Below, piece by piece: positions 6,256 through 7,287 of a DNA stretch of 7,287 bases. Every line of letters starts with the position of its first letter. Positions within the stretch are counted from its first letter, which is position 1. Below the pieces are notes generated by a model. It saw nothing but the letters and a program-made list of their open reading frames with translations. It was not told where the DNA came from and ran no database searches. The stretch comes from Lachnospiraceae bacterium UBA7027 (GTDB taxonomy: Bacteria; Bacillota; Clostridia; Lachnospirales; Lachnospiraceae): NCBI GenBank assembly GCA_002494135.1, contig DLBG01000064.1, forward strand, positions 1 to 7,287, given 5' to 3'. Position numbers and translations under genes: made by a program.

Positions 6256-7287
6256 GTGGGAGACACAGACAATAAGTATCCTCTGGCCCTTCCGGCCGGC
6301 ACGGTACTTGCGGGACAATATGTCATTCAAAAAGTCCTCGGACAGGGCGGATTCGGCATCACTTACGAAGCCGTGGACCACAAAAACGGAAGTAAAGTTG
6401 CCGTAAAGGAATTTTTCCCGGACAGCATGGCAACCCGTACAAATGCCACAATTGTTACTCCGTTTACCGGCGAGAGAGGGGAAAGCTACACTTACGGAAA
6501 AACCTGCTTCTTAGACGAAGCCAAAACACTGGCCCAGTTTATCGGCAATCAGAATATTGTGCGTATTCACACCTATTTTGAGGAATACGGGACCGCATAT
6601 TTTGTAATGGATTATGTGGAAGGAACAAGCTTTGACCGGTATATCCGTTCCAAAGGCGGTAAAATTTCCTTTGAGGAGGCAAAGAACGTTCTGCTTCCGA
6701 TTATGGATGCACTGGCTGTGGTACACAGCAAGGGAATCATTCACCGTGACGTAACTCCCGATAATATCTATATTACAAACGAAGGCATCATAAAATTACT
6801 CGATTTCGGTGCCGCAAGATACAGCCTCGGAGATAAGAGCCGAAGCCTTGACGTTGTATTAAAGCACGGTTTTGCGCCGAAAGAGCAGTATACCAGACAC
6901 GGAAAACAGGGACCTTTCACCGATGTTTACGCACTCGGTGCAACCTTCTATTTTGCACTGACCGGAAAACGTCCGCCCGACTCCGTGGAACGTCTGGATG
7001 AGGATGATCTGGTTCCGCCGAGCGCACTCGGCGTTGCCATCGATCCGAAGGCTGAAGATGCCATCCTGAAGGCATTAAGCGTGCAGGCAGGTGACCGTTA
7101 CCAGTCCATGACGGCATTTAAGCAGGGAATTCTCGGAGCTTCGTCAGTAAGCGCCGCAACAGCTGCGGCGGCCGGCGGAGCAACCAACCGGATTGAATTT
7201 ACGGCTCCCGCAGCACCGGCAGCTACGCCCGTCCAGGCAGCTGTTACGCCGTCGCAGCAGATCATGCCGAGTCAGCAGATTGCACCG
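6256..7287 (+). CDS. Hanks-type serine/threonine protein kinase, N-terminal part (3' partial, GTG start)
   Basis: The frame stays open from GTG 6256 to the window end, giving 344 residues of an unfinished protein. Residues about 22-292 are a eukaryotic-like kinase domain: Gly-rich loop LGQGGFGITYEA (28-39), ATP-anchoring Lys51 in VAVKEF, helix-C Glu88 in FLDEAK, catalytic loop HRDVTPDN (163-170; Asp165, Asn170), LLDFGAAR (181-188; Asp183 for Mg), GFAPKEQY (205-212) as the APE-type motif, and FTDVYALGATFYFALTG (221-237). All core catalytic residues are present, so it should be active. Thr167 replaces the usual Lys of HRDxKPxN. No signal peptide or membrane segment appears in the visible part. 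After about 295 the chain is Ala/Pro/Thr/Gln-rich, ending in TPSQQI/MPSQQI repeats, presumably a linker to an unseen sensor, membrane or FHA-like region. The 29-bp gap from alaS suggests co-transcription. Substrates cannot be inferred. Confidence 0.93.
   Translation, partial: MGDTDNKYPLALPAGTVLAGQYVIQKVLGQGGFGITYEAVDHKNGSKVAVKEFFPDSMATRTNATIVTPFTGERGESYTYGKTCFLDEAKTLAQFIGNQNIVRIHTYFEEYGTAYFVMDYVEGTSFDRYIRSKGGKISFEEAKNVLLPIMDALAVVHSKGIIHRDVTPDNIYITNEGIIKLLDFGAARYSLGDKSRSLDVVLKHGFAPKEQYTRHGKQGPFTDVYALGATFYFALTGKRPPDSVERLDEDDLVPPSALGVAIDPKAEDAILKALSVQAGDRYQSMTAFKQGILGASSVSAATAAAAGGATNRIEFTAPAAPAATPVQAAVTPSQQIMPSQQIAP
7246..7281 (+). repeat. Two 18-bp imperfect repeats encoding TPSQQI-MPSQQI
   Basis: Two adjacent in-frame units encode TPSQQI and MPSQQI, and the next two codons (Ala-Pro) may begin a third unit cut off by the window edge. 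They belong to the low-complexity linker after the kinase domain. Confidence 0.6.

Overview
The window looks like chromosomal DNA from an anaerobic low-to-mid-GC Firmicute, most likely a Clostridia/Lachnospiraceae-type fermenter. This rests on an [FeFe]-hydrogenase of the NAD-linked multisubunit type, strong AGGAGG-type ribosome binding sites, a Gram-positive style lipoprotein, and a Hanks-type Ser/Thr kinase of a kind familiar from gut clostridia. All genes are on the + strand. No RNA gene, CRISPR array, transposase or phage gene is visible.

Region 1 (1-2400) is the end of a hydrogenase operon. It holds the C-terminal part of a NuoF/HydB-like flavoprotein subunit, then a complete 591-residue HydA with the H-cluster and accessory Fe-S domains, then a strong intrinsic terminator. 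Together, and with a NuoE/HydC-like subunit expected upstream outside the window, these would form a cytoplasmic NAD(P)-linked, probably ferredoxin-dependent (bifurcating/confurcating) hydrogenase used to handle fermentation reductant.

Region 2 (2401-7287) starts with a sigma-A-like promoter. It encodes a CAP/SCP (YkwD-like) lipoprotein on a long charged helical stalk, then an alanyl-tRNA synthetase with a divergent N-terminal catalytic sequence, then the kinase domain and part of the linker of a Ser/Thr protein kinase that begins with GTG and runs off the right edge. Gaps are short (39 and 29 bp) with no clear terminator between the genes, so the three could be one transcription unit. No T-box leader can fit directly in front of alaS.

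No clear new multi-gene system is visible. The points most worth a second look are the divergent, possibly paralogous, alaS coupled to a kinase gene, the stalked CAP lipoprotein, the serine in the hydrogenase proton-transfer position, and the threonine in the kinase HRDxxPxN loop.
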